Program-made: the position numbers and the translations under genes
Source of the DNA: a virus
IMG/VR virus record: IMGVR_UViG_3300049846_000568
Coordinates: 62,001-126,000 of that record
Direction: 5' to 3' (one strand)
Length of the DNA: 64,000 nt
In this document: positions 1 to 6,425 of the stretch, piece by piece
Layout: each line of letters opens with the position of its first letter
Position numbering within the stretch: position 1 is the stretch's first letter
Notes under the pieces: generated by a model
The model's database searches: none
Told to the model about the DNA's origin: nothing
Seen by the model: only the letters and a program-made list of their open reading frames with translations

Positions 1-299
1 CAGCCATCCATAGTGTGGTCCGATCCAACAATGTACTTCCAATGCTGGCGAGCAACTAGTAATGGTGCCTTAAACTCGAAAGTCATAAAGGCGTGGCGGA
101 AAGGGCTCATGTGGCCTTCACGAATCAGAAAAGACAGAAGCCTAGCATCATTTGGGCCAAACTCATCACTCTCCTTTGCAAAGGATGCACGGGCGGCATT
201 CACAACACTAAGGTCCGAACCCATCACATCTATAAGACGAACATACCCCTTATCAAGTACCGGGATATGTGATTCTCTCTTGTCAAATCCAGTTAACAT
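1..299 (-). CDS. thyX: Flavin-dependent thymidylate synthase ThyX (partial, N-terminal ~99 residues)
   Basis: ThyX makes dTMP from dUMP using FAD, NADPH and methylene-tetrahydrofolate, supplying thymidylate for phage DNA synthesis. Read from the ATG at 299, the frame is open to the window edge, so the C-terminal part lies outside. The visible part has the family's N-terminal signature: a VRLIDVMGSDLSVVNAAR-like strand and helix, then FAKES, LLSFLIREGHMSPFRHAFMTF and the beginning of the RQ...-W...-G substrate/FAD region (VARQHWKYIVGSDHTMDG). The G-H-M-S-P-F-x-H-A motif is typical of ThyX. The classical RHRxxSxNExSxRY motif would begin around the RQHW segment and cannot be checked in full. The gene starts two bases after the stop of the acidic-protein gene, with a purine-rich GAAGAAGAG stretch before the ATG, so it is the distal visible gene of the ribonucleotide reductase operon. 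Identification is firm; completeness is unknown. Confidence 0.9.
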   Translation of the reverse strand, partial: MLTGFDKRESHIPVLDKGYVRLIDVMGSDLSVVNAARASFAKESDEFGPNDARLLSFLIREGHMSPFRHAFMTFEFKAPLLVARQHWKYIVGSDHTMDG

Positions 300-301
300 T
301 T

Positions 302-634
302 CTACTCTTCTTCGTCGTCCTCGTCATCTTCGATGACAATGCTCTTTTCGAAATCATCTTCAAACACATGTATCAAGTCCCCCGCTATATCACACATCTG
401 ACGCATCAACATGATGCTTGCGGGGGATAGATAGCCACTTTCTTCTACTACTTCATCTTCATCTTCGTCTTCAACGAGAGGGCATTCTACCATGTTTGCG
501 GCGTACCTTGCAATTTCATCTAGGGCACTGGTGATAAGAGACATAGTAAGGACCAACTCTTCTAAGGTTGGCTGTTCCTGCTCGCCCATATCATTCTGAT
601 TCATGATAGATTCAAACTGCTCGTCTTCGTTCAT
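302..634 (-). CDS. Small acidic protein of unknown function
   Basis: A 110-residue protein that I do not recognise. It is very acidic, with Asp/Glu clusters around residues 54-67 (EDEDEDEVVEE) and at the C-terminus (EDDEDDEEE), separated by helix-forming segments (residues ~22-50 and ~72-95). There is no membrane segment or signal peptide. It begins one base after the stop codon of the ribonucleotide reductase gene, with AAAGG upstream, and ends two bases before thyX, so it is co-transcribed with two nucleotide-synthesis enzymes. Its charge pattern resembles DNA-mimic or partner-binding proteins, but that is only a resemblance. A role in modulating reductase or thymidylate synthase is suggested by position alone. 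Confidence 0.75.
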   Translation of the reverse strand: MNEDEQFESIMNQNDMGEQEQPTLEELVLTMSLITSALDEIARYAANMVECPLVEDEDEDEVVEESGYLSPASIMLMRQMCDIAGDLIHVFEDDFEKSIVIEDDEDDEEE

Positions 635-635
635 C

Positions 636-2666
636 TTACGCCTTTAGAGGAATCTCACATACATCATTAGCGCAGAACTTCTCACCCTCGGCGTCTAGCG
701 CTGCGCCGTTGTATAGATCGTCCCACAGGATACCAAGTACGTTGCCGGTCTTGGTTTCCCACACATCCTCTGGAATGCGCTCGTAAGGCATCTGTGCGTA
801 AGCCCCACCCTCTTCCAGCAGTGGAAGCATGCTGATGGACTTTAGCTGCCCATCAAAGGTGCGTAGAAGCGCACCAATCTGGTCCTTCTCATCATCCTGG
901 AATGTGATGGTAACGGAAACCTGGTTGTCTGCCCAATAACGCTGTGCTAGAACAGCAAGGTTTGCCTTTTCCCACATAGAAACCTCGCGCTCTGTACGAA
1001 CCTGCGGACCTCTCGTTGGTAGCTCAACCACCATCGTGTTCTTGGGATCCATAACGTCGGGTTCGACGTGGTATCCAGCCATCTCAAGCGCACTCAGCAG
1101 TGGATCGTTGACTGCCAGTCTCATACGGCGAATATAAACATCTGCCGTAGGCCAGTGTACGCCTGGGGTTACCCCAAACAGTAGTGAAACGGTCCCAGAT
1201 GGCTTAACAGAGGTTGTCTTGATAGACTCGCGCACACCAAGCCAATCAGAGTATACGCGGTCATAACGTTGAACCTCATCATAGCCGCTGTTTAGCCATG
1301 TGCGTAGGTCTGTTTGACCGTGGCGCTCAGTGAATTGTGCGACACCCGAGACAGAGCAACCGATACGACGGTTACGCTGCATGATGGAGTTTGTCTCTGG
1401 CCAATGAGTCGGCAGTAGCGTAACAGACTTGGCATACAGATAAGCGACCTTGATGGTCCTCTTGTAGTCATCGAGCGTCTCGTGCTTAATGGGGAAGGTC
1501 TCAACCAGAGTGCAGCATTCAAAGGACTCTAGTGTCTGCTCACCGCATGGATTTGTGCCAGCAGCACGGTAATCGCGGTTATTCGGGGGATCAATTAGGC
1601 GACCATACTTACGGCATAGGTCCAGATAGATCAACCCTGGTTCACCATTGGCGGCGATACGCTCAGCAAGGTGGTCATAGTTGCCGCCTACCTCTGCGAA
1701 AACAGAGTTGTTTGATGTAAAGCCCCAACCATTGGGACCCATACGCTCAGGGTTGACCTCCCAATTCTTGAGATCAAGAAAGTCCTTATCATCTGCCGCG
1801 CCGAGGGCAATCTCCGCAGAACGACGTACATTACCAGCAACAACACACTTGCCGACAAGGTTCATCACATCAACAATATCTGTCGACGTAATGAAATCTC
1901 CCGCACGGCCACCCAAGATTTCACGAAGCTTTTCGTGCAGATCCTTTAACGGGGCATAGCCTGCTGCAATGCCTCCGAAACCCTTAATCGGCTCTCCAGC
2001 CTTGCGGATAAGGGAGTAGTCGAACTCGTAAGTGGGACGACCGGCAAAGAAGTAGCTCTCCAATAGAAGGGCCAGAGACTGACACCATCCCTCGCGAGAA
2101 TCGTCAATTGTGAATACCTCAACCTCATCTGTTGGCTGATGAAGCTGCAACTTACCGGAGCCCTTAGTGTCGAAACCAACGCCAACACCAAGCATCGACA
2201 TCTCCATGAGGCGCACAAATGGAAGGGTGGCCTCGTTGATGCTGCGTGACGACAGGTGCTCGGTAGAAATAAACGCGCAGTTCTGTAGGGCAGCTGAGTT
2301 CTTCTGCCCATTAACGAACTCGGTGCCCATCATCCATAGGCCACGACCAGGTGGTGTCCACTTACCAACGAACAGGCGCTCATAAGCGTCCTTTGCTGTT
2401 GCCTGCGCCTTGTTCTCGTTCCATGGCAGGCGATTACTCTTACACCAATCCTTCTGGATGGAGAACATGCCCTCAATAACGCGGCGGCATGTCTCCCACC
2501 AACGCTCTTTACTGCCGTCCTCCTTGCGTCTGCTGTACTTGGTGAGGAATGTTAGCTCCCCTAGATAGTTGCCCCCTCCAATCGGAAATCCCCAAGGCAC
2601 TTGCCTTGTCTTGTATGTGTCGATGAAGTCTTCTGGCAGATTAAAGGATAGATAATTCTCTGGCAT
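636..2666 (-). CDS. nrdJ: Adenosylcobalamin-dependent (class II, monomeric) ribonucleoside-triphosphate reductase
   Basis: This enzyme reduces ribonucleoside triphosphates to deoxynucleotides, using adenosylcobalamin to generate a thiyl radical. The 676 residues match the monomeric RTPR type (the Lactobacillus leichmannii enzyme is 739 residues). Visible active-site residues are the NPCGEQ motif with Asn372, the thiyl Cys374 and Glu376; Cys385, eleven residues further on, which with Cys130 (QNCAF) forms the redox pair; and a C-terminal CxxxxC shuttle pair, Cys665 and Cys670. Other family blocks are GNVRRSAEIALG (~279-290), PGLIYLDLCRKYG (~343-355) and KPSGTVSLLFGVTPGVHWP (~488-506). There is no intein or frameshift. 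It starts 13 bases after the 219-residue gene, with AGGAG ahead of the ATG, and continues towards thyX, forming a dNTP-supply operon. Dependence on B12 means that activity should be oxygen-insensitive but tied to host cobalamin supply. Confidence 0.95.
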   Translation of the reverse strand: MPENYLSFNLPEDFIDTYKTRQVPWGFPIGGGNYLGELTFLTKYSRRKEDGSKERWWETCRRVIEGMFSIQKDWCKSNRLPWNENKAQATAKDAYERLFVGKWTPPGRGLWMMGTEFVNGQKNSAALQNCAFISTEHLSSRSINEATLPFVRLMEMSMLGVGVGFDTKGSGKLQLHQPTDEVEVFTIDDSREGWCQSLALLLESYFFAGRPTYEFDYSLIRKAGEPIKGFGGIAAGYAPLKDLHEKLREILGGRAGDFITSTDIVDVMNLVGKCVVAGNVRRSAEIALGAADDKDFLDLKNWEVNPERMGPNGWGFTSNNSVFAEVGGNYDHLAERIAANGEPGLIYLDLCRKYGRLIDPPNNRDYRAAGTNPCGEQTLESFECCTLVETFPIKHETLDDYKRTIKVAYLYAKSVTLLPTHWPETNSIMQRNRRIGCSVSGVAQFTERHGQTDLRTWLNSGYDEVQRYDRVYSDWLGVRESIKTTSVKPSGTVSLLFGVTPGVHWPTADVYIRRMRLAVNDPLLSALEMAGYHVEPDVMDPKNTMVVELPTRGPQVRTEREVSMWEKANLAVLAQRYWADNQVSVTITFQDDEKDQIGALLRTFDGQLKSISMLPLLEEGGAYAQMPYERIPEDVWETKTGNVLGILWDDLYNGAALDAEGEKFCANDVCEIPLKA

Positions 2667-2679
2667 TGTGTGGTTTCTC

Positions 2680-3339
2680 CTACACCTTTCTAATTTGCTT
2701 CACAAGTTTAGGATTGGTCTTCTTAAGTTCTTGTCGCTTGATCTTCACTACTTGATCTACGGAGTAGATGTCAAAGATCAATCGCTCGAAAAAGTAGTTC
2801 GACCTCCAGTTTAGCACTTTCTTGCCTACAGAGGACTCGTGCTTCTGGAAGATAGAACAAATAACGGCGCCACCATAGGTGTATACAAGGCGCTTAAACG
2901 ACTGCTCGATTCGCTGCTTGTTTTCCTCCGTTATATCGCCACTGCGCTCTGCTTCACTGAAGAGCCAATTGAATGCCTGTCTAGTAATAGGGGAATAATC
3001 GATTGGGTCTATGATACCCAGGCTTTGACATTGATTTCTCCACTTAGCGATCTGCAGGTCTCGCTCCATTGTTTCATCGAGTAGCGCTTCCCAATCTCGC
3101 TCACCATACTGTCGAAACGACTTACACCAGAAAAGCAAATTCTCTGGTGGATCCGGTACCTTATACCGATCGTATAGTGGTAGTAGTGTAGCGCATGCGA
3201 CCGACCTACGAAGGTCTTCCTTGGCTTGTTCTGGTGAAGCGTTCTTTGCTAGCTGCTTGTACCTCTCAGTAATGTGTCTCTCCCAGTCGGATTCACCGAC
3301 ATATAAACTCAGATATCTTGCTGCGTCTTTCGTCTTCAT
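2680..3339 (-). CDS. Hypothetical protein, first gene of the nucleotide-metabolism operon
   Basis: A 219-residue protein that I do not recognise. It appears wholly soluble and largely alpha-helical, rich in charged and aromatic residues, with a basic C-terminus (KIKRQELKKTNPKLVKQIRKV at ~199-219). There are no conserved metal-binding clusters, nucleotide-binding loops or Cys pairs. It is the first gene after the predicted promoter at 3451-3479 and lies 13 bases before the ribonucleotide reductase, so it is probably expressed early with the dNTP genes. The basic tail and helical content would suit a nucleic-acid-associated protein, but no domain supports this. The ATG at 3339 is preceded by a weak AG-rich site (AGGTTTAGAG). 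Confidence 0.75.
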   Translation of the reverse strand: MKTKDAARYLSLYVGESDWERHITERYKQLAKNASPEQAKEDLRRSVACATLLPLYDRYKVPDPPENLLFWCKSFRQYGERDWEALLDETMERDLQIAKWRNQCQSLGIIDPIDYSPITRQAFNWLFSEAERSGDITEENKQRIEQSFKRLVYTYGGAVICSIFQKHESSVGKKVLNWRSNYFFERLIFDIYSVDQVVKIKRQELKKTNPKLVKQIRKV

Positions 3340-3373
3340 CTCTAAACCTATATATCCGATGCCCAGAGAGTAA

Positions 3374-3408
3374 GATGCGGCCCTACCCGCATGAGATAGA
3401 GCCGCATC
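3374..3408 (-). promoter_or_regulatory. Strong hairpin in the leader of the reductase operon
   Basis: Read on the minus strand, the two arms pair over 12 positions (GATGCGGCTCTA with TAGGGCCGCATC, one U-G wobble) around an 11-base loop. It lies between the predicted promoter (3451-3479) and the first start codon (3339), so it would be in the 5' untranslated RNA of the operon. No U-run follows it on the minus strand (TTACTCTCT), so it is a poor intrinsic terminator. It may be an attenuator, a protein-binding site or an RNA-stabilising structure. On the plus strand a T-run lies nine bases beyond the stem, but there is no plus-strand gene to terminate. Confidence 0.5.
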
Positions 3409-3450
3409 GAACCATTCGTTTTTTAAGCCTCCGAGCCGTGTGTGTCGTAC

Positions 3451-3479
3451 ACTATAGCACGACGCGGAGTATGTGTCTA
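3451..3479 (-). promoter_or_regulatory. Sigma-70-like promoter for the 219-aa / nrdJ / thyX operon
   Basis: On the minus strand there is a -35 element TAGACA (3474-3479; 5 of 6 match to TTGACA), exactly 17 bases of spacer, and a -10 element TATAGT (3451-3456; 5 of 6 match to TATAAT). Transcription would begin near 3444 and run into the operon whose first start codon is at 3339. The -10 box sits in the loop of a small inverted repeat (GTCGTGC / GTACGAC, 3444-3463), which could be an operator. This is the clearest housekeeping-type promoter in the window. Confidence 0.55.
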
Positions 3480-3494
3480 ATCGTATTGGAAGTT

Positions 3495-3800
3495 TTACAG
3501 CCTAAAACCTACGTTATCGGTCTTGTCTGCAACCTTATCGGCTGCGCCTGTGGGCTTCCATAGGCCAGTGTATAGGCCGATTGATACGATGAAGTTCTGT
3601 ACACCCAAGTACAAAGTCTGAACGTCGAAAACGCCCAGCTGGTTAACTGCCTGTGTTACCATTGCTGTGGCACCAGCTAGCACTGCTAGCAGGATACCCT
3701 TCTTTGAAGAATCGGTCTCCTTACGCGTCACCAATGCTACCAAAAATGGTAGAACTGTTGCCACCAGAAGATTAAGTAGTCCCATGTCTATCTGCATCAT
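3495..3800 (-). CDS. Putative holin-like small membrane protein
   Basis: A 101-residue protein with about three hydrophobic stretches (roughly residues 7-23, 36-55 and 63-80), separated by a short basic loop (RKETDSSKKG). The tail is charged. Size, topology and the LPFLVALVTRK...-KGILLAVLAGATA pattern resemble small holin-type proteins annotated in actinobacteriophages. A holin would permeabilise the cytoplasmic membrane at lysis. A GGAG site precedes two adjacent ATGs (3800 and 3797); the second has the better spacing. The gene overlaps the end of the neighbouring membrane-protein gene by 29 bases, so the two are probably translated together. No stand-alone endolysin lies beside it in this window, so the lysis role is an inference from topology. 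Confidence 0.6.
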   Translation of the reverse strand: MMQIDMGLLNLLVATVLPFLVALVTRKETDSSKKGILLAVLAGATAMVTQAVNQLGVFDVQTLYLGVQNFIVSIGLYTGLWKPTGAADKVADKTDNVGFRL

Positions 3801-4083
3801 TAACTCCTGTTATTTTCTGTACCGCTACCGCCCCTGCAGCAATGATGTTGAAGGGGTCCAACCAAGGAAGGAAATTGCCTGCAAAGAGGTGCTTCGTAGT
3901 GAAGCCCCACGCCGCAATCACGGTCCATCTATGAACCGGGTGGCGTAGGGCCTCTCTCCAAACCTCTGTCATCGGTTTGTTACCCTTCAAAAGAAGAGCT
4001 ATGTCAACTACAAACACATAACCTGCTAAGCCCGCCCAGGCAATAACTGCTGGCTCAATTCTCCGGGGCGAATCCTTAGCCAC
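3772..4083 (-). CDS. Small membrane protein of actinophage type, possibly lysis-related
   Basis: A 103-residue protein with one clear N-terminal transmembrane segment (about residues 11-31, VIAWAGLAGYVFVVDIALLL) and a weaker hydrophobic region near 52-70 and 80-88. The layout (short basic N-terminus, membrane helix, EALRHPVHRWTVIAAW block, F...DPF) resembles a family of membrane proteins found near lysis genes in actinobacteriophages. I recognise the pattern but cannot name a proven function. The start is a GTG at 4083, preceded by AGGAAA. It follows the 4092-4709 gene by eight bases and overlaps the holin-like gene, so the pair may form a two-component membrane lysis unit. Confidence 0.6.
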   Translation of the reverse strand: MAKDSPRRIEPAVIAWAGLAGYVFVVDIALLLKGNKPMTEVWREALRHPVHRWTVIAAWGFTTKHLFAGNFLPWLDPFNIIAAGAVAVQKITGVNDADRHGTT

Positions 4084-4091
4084 CGTATTTC

Positions 4092-4709
4092 CTATACGTC
4101 GAGTGCCTTAGCGGATGTTACGCCACGCCACTCGTTGACCCTGTTCTTGCCATACTCGTGATCGAAGTCGGTTGGGTATGCCTGTGTTGTCTCGCCCAGG
4201 CTTACAGTTGTGACACCCTTGTATACATATGGATCGAAGTAGCCAAAGGAGGCGGCTGTACCAGTCGCATCAATTGCGCGAATTGCGTGACCTGGATCGT
4301 CCAATCTACGCTGACGATCTGTATCGTCGTATGGGTCGATGAGCGAGTAATCCGTCGCACGAGGCTCGTGGCCGTAGCTCGATCCAAATACTAGGTTGTT
4401 GCCCGCTGCCTTGTTTTCTAGTGGGCGATAACGCATGCCGTCGATACGGACGCCACTACCGGCGTCGCGCAGGCTACGAATCCTGCTCTCGCTATCGTCG
4501 CCATTGTAATAACGTGTCAGATTAAGGCCATGTGGATGATAGCCGTCGCCTGGTGTGTGTGGGGTGGCCGGAATACCGTCGAGCACATGACTTGGGTTCA
4601 TGAGTGACCAGTTAGAGTACTCTTCAACCTCGTTAGTGTATGTGTTGATGTTCTGATCGGCGTCGCGGCCCTTCAGAACTGGTCTCTTGCCACTGTAGAA
4701 TAGTGCCAT
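4092..4709 (-). CDS. Unknown, probably virion-associated protein with a structured leader
   Basis: A 205-residue protein that I do not recognise. It is hydrophilic, rich in Asp, Tyr, Gly and Arg, with no membrane segments or enzyme motifs, and looks like an extended structural protein rather than an enzyme. The frame can be extended upstream to a TTG at 4727, but the ATG at 4709 is preferred because AAGGGGAG lies seven bases before it. The leader contains a nested inverted repeat (4738-4792), and the gene has one of the strongest Shine-Dalgarno sequences in the window, so abundant expression is likely. It follows the last baseplate gene and precedes the membrane-protein pair. A decoration or scaffold-type role is possible but unproven. 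Confidence 0.7.
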   Translation of the reverse strand: MALFYSGKRPVLKGRDADQNINTYTNEVEEYSNWSLMNPSHVLDGIPATPHTPGDGYHPHGLNLTRYYNGDDSESRIRSLRDAGSGVRIDGMRYRPLENKAAGNNLVFGSSYGHEPRATDYSLIDPYDDTDRQRRLDDPGHAIRAIDATGTAASFGYFDPYVYKGVTTVSLGETTQAYPTDFDHEYGKNRVNEWRGVTSAKALDV

Positions 4710-4737
4710 GAATGATCTCCCCTTCAATAAATGAGGT

Positions 4738-4792
4738 GAGGGTACAACGTAACTAGGTCCTAAGGTGGGCCTTTCGGCCCTTCTGTACCCTC
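4738..4792 (-). promoter_or_regulatory. Nested inverted repeat (structured RNA leader or terminator)
   Basis: A perfect 9-base outer repeat (4738-4746 and 4784-4792; GAGGGTACA / TGTACCCTC) encloses an inner hairpin at 4767-4780, which on the minus strand reads GGGCC-GAAA-GGCCC with a GNRA tetraloop. It lies after the stop codon of the 4826-6082 gene and ahead of the start at 4709. The U-tract expected of an intrinsic terminator is missing on the minus strand. It may be a processing or stability element, or a terminator that does not need a U-run, separating the tail operon from the next gene. Confidence 0.55.
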
Positions 4793-4825
4793 TGTATAAC
4801 TAGTAACGAGCGATTACGGCTATAG

Positions 4826-6082
4826 CTAGTTGGTGTACTCGATATTTAGGCCAGATAGAACTGGCGTTGCTCCACCATCGCTCTTAGATAGAGTGACTTC
4901 AATCCAAACCTTCTTTGAGTTCGGAACTGCAGTAGTTGTATAAATGCCGATATCTTCCGCCACTTCCCATATAACCCTATATGAGAAGACATCTGGAAGC
5001 TCACCCTCTAGAATGTTCCAAATCTCAGGGGTAACATTGGTTACGCTAGAGATTGTCTGTCCATCAGGGGCGTCGAAACGAATGATCGTCCTACCAGTAT
5101 CAGCAAACTTATCGTACCGAGCATCCAGCTTAGATAGGCCATACGAATAAACATACTTGTTATCTTCCAACATATATGTCTGCTGACGAAGCTTGATCTT
5201 GATACCCGTAATAGCTGTTGGATTAAAGTAGAAGATCTTAGGCCCGGAGTTGTTGATCTCATCACCGGTCCAACCACCAGGTGGAACCCACCCAATCGCC
5301 CTTGTATTACCGTCATACATGGCGTCGTTGTTTAGTGGAATATACGAATCGGTTGTGTTAAGTGCCACATCAAAGTTTGTGGTGTACTCTACATCAACAA
5401 TGTCGCAGCCCATGGTTGGGAATGGGTGTAGAATGATGCAGTTTGTATTGTCGTTAACGGTCATATCGGTTGGGAATCGCACATGCAAAATCACTTCAGC
5501 GCCGTTAACGTTAGGCGCATCGACCACCACGTTACGCTCCCATACGGTGCCAACCTGCTGCAGCACAGCATTGTAAACATCTGAGGTGTTCAGTCTTGCC
5601 GCAACCGAATCAGCGGTATTAGATACACCCTGGGCGAGAGCTTCGAATGTTGACGGGATTACATACGTTCCGTCAGCATTTTGCATCTTCAGCTTAGAGA
5701 ACGATGAAGAGGCGTTCTTAGGAAGCGTAATGATGCTGTACTGCCCATCCCAGCTGCACTCTGCGTCAGTTGATACCGCAAAATCTGTCGTTGAAAAACG
5801 ATCTACATCAATCTGATCTGGATCGCCAAACGTTAGAATTGTGTCGCCAGCTTCAAGAGCGGCGATGCGGCTCGTGAGATCGTCTAGGACCTTGGCAATA
5901 GACAACTCTTCCTTGAAAATGCGCTGACGAAGCAGGCGAAGCTCCTCATCTGTAATACCCAACCTGTTGACAAGGGTCATTAGATCCTTATAGAGGTTCT
6001 CGATACGCTCGTTGTACTTGTCACTTGTTGTAGGGCCGCGCCACTGTGCGTACTCCTGCTTTGAATACAAAGCCTCACTCAT
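4826..6082 (-). CDS. Baseplate/tail structural protein (member of a four-copy paralogous family)
   Basis: This 418-residue protein has an N-terminal helical coiled-coil region (about residues 20-78), a beta-rich middle, the block ITGIKIKLRQQTYML near residue 298 and a C-terminal ending GGATPVLSGLNIEYTN. The same order (coil, beta domain, xRxxxRQxxY block, T-P-x-V/L ending) occurs in the 9716-11998, 11998-14052 and 14052-16568 products, so I treat the four as paralogues. This is the shortest copy. No enzymatic motif is visible. It is the last gene of the long tail operon. An outer baseplate or fibre-attachment protein is likely from size, beta content and position. The start ATG at 6082 lies ten bases after the previous stop, with AAAGGATG upstream. 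Confidence 0.65.
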   Translation of the reverse strand: MSEALYSKQEYAQWRGPTTSDKYNERIENLYKDLMTLVNRLGITDEELRLLRQRIFKEELSIAKVLDDLTSRIAALEAGDTILTFGDPDQIDVDRFSTTDFAVSTDAECSWDGQYSIITLPKNASSSFSKLKMQNADGTYVIPSTFEALAQGVSNTADSVAARLNTSDVYNAVLQQVGTVWERNVVVDAPNVNGAEVILHVRFPTDMTVNDNTNCIILHPFPTMGCDIVDVEYTTNFDVALNTTDSYIPLNNDAMYDGNTRAIGWVPPGGWTGDEINNSGPKIFYFNPTAITGIKIKLRQQTYMLEDNKYVYSYGLSKLDARYDKFADTGRTIIRFDAPDGQTISSVTNVTPEIWNILEGELPDVFSYRVIWEVAEDIGIYTTTAVPNSKKVWIEVTLSKSDGGATPVLSGLNIEYTN

Positions 6083-6092
6083 ATTACATCCT

Positions 6093-6425
6093 TTAGATAG
6101 CTAGGTCCTCAAGTCTCTTAACTCTGATTCGCATACGCTCAACCTGAGCGGCGATCTCGTCAAGGCCAAGGAGTACAAGATCTTGATCACCAGCGTCGGT
6201 CTCATACTGAACACCATCCACCGCTCCACCATTAACAATGGTATCAGATACCTCGTCTAAAAGCTCGTCCATATTGTCTAGCTTGTAATCGCTGTTCTTG
6301 ATATCGAAATAGTACTGACCTATTTCCTGGTTGATCTTTAGACTTTCGCGCACACCCTTGTAACGATGACGCCACCTAACAAAGTTTGGTTGATAGATCT
6401 TAGTTGTATCAGTGTACAGAATCAT
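6093..6425 (-). CDS. Small coiled-coil protein following the fibre gene
   Basis: A 110-residue protein without recognisable family membership. It is acidic in the middle (residues ~48-80) and ends in a heptad-type coiled coil (LDEIAAQVERMRIRVKRLED). The ATG at 6425 overlaps the stop of the 1091-residue fibre gene as TAATG, giving tight translational coupling; a GTG twelve bases earlier is an alternative start without a better ribosome site. A small coiled-coil protein encoded directly after a fibre often acts as a fibre assembly chaperone or connector. That role is inferred from position and coiled coil only. Confidence 0.6.
   Translation of the reverse strand: MILYTDTTKIYQPNFVRWRHRYKGVRESLKINQEIGQYYFDIKNSDYKLDNMDELLDEVSDTIVNGGAVDGVQYETDAGDQDLVLLGLDEIAAQVERMRIRVKRLEDLAI

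Noticed and set aside
636-2666. Intein or split gene in the ribonucleotide reductase
   Set aside because: All active-site blocks are in order at normal spacing in one uninterrupted frame of about the expected length.
3374-3427. Plus-strand intrinsic terminator (hairpin followed by a T-run)
   Set aside because: The T-run begins more than nine bases after the stem, and there is no plus-strand gene upstream to terminate.
3340-3494. Cobalamin riboswitch or tRNA in the leader of the nrdJ operon
   Set aside because: The leader from the predicted start is only about 105 bases and shows a single long hairpin. A GGTTCGA-like stretch is present, but no cloverleaf can be formed.
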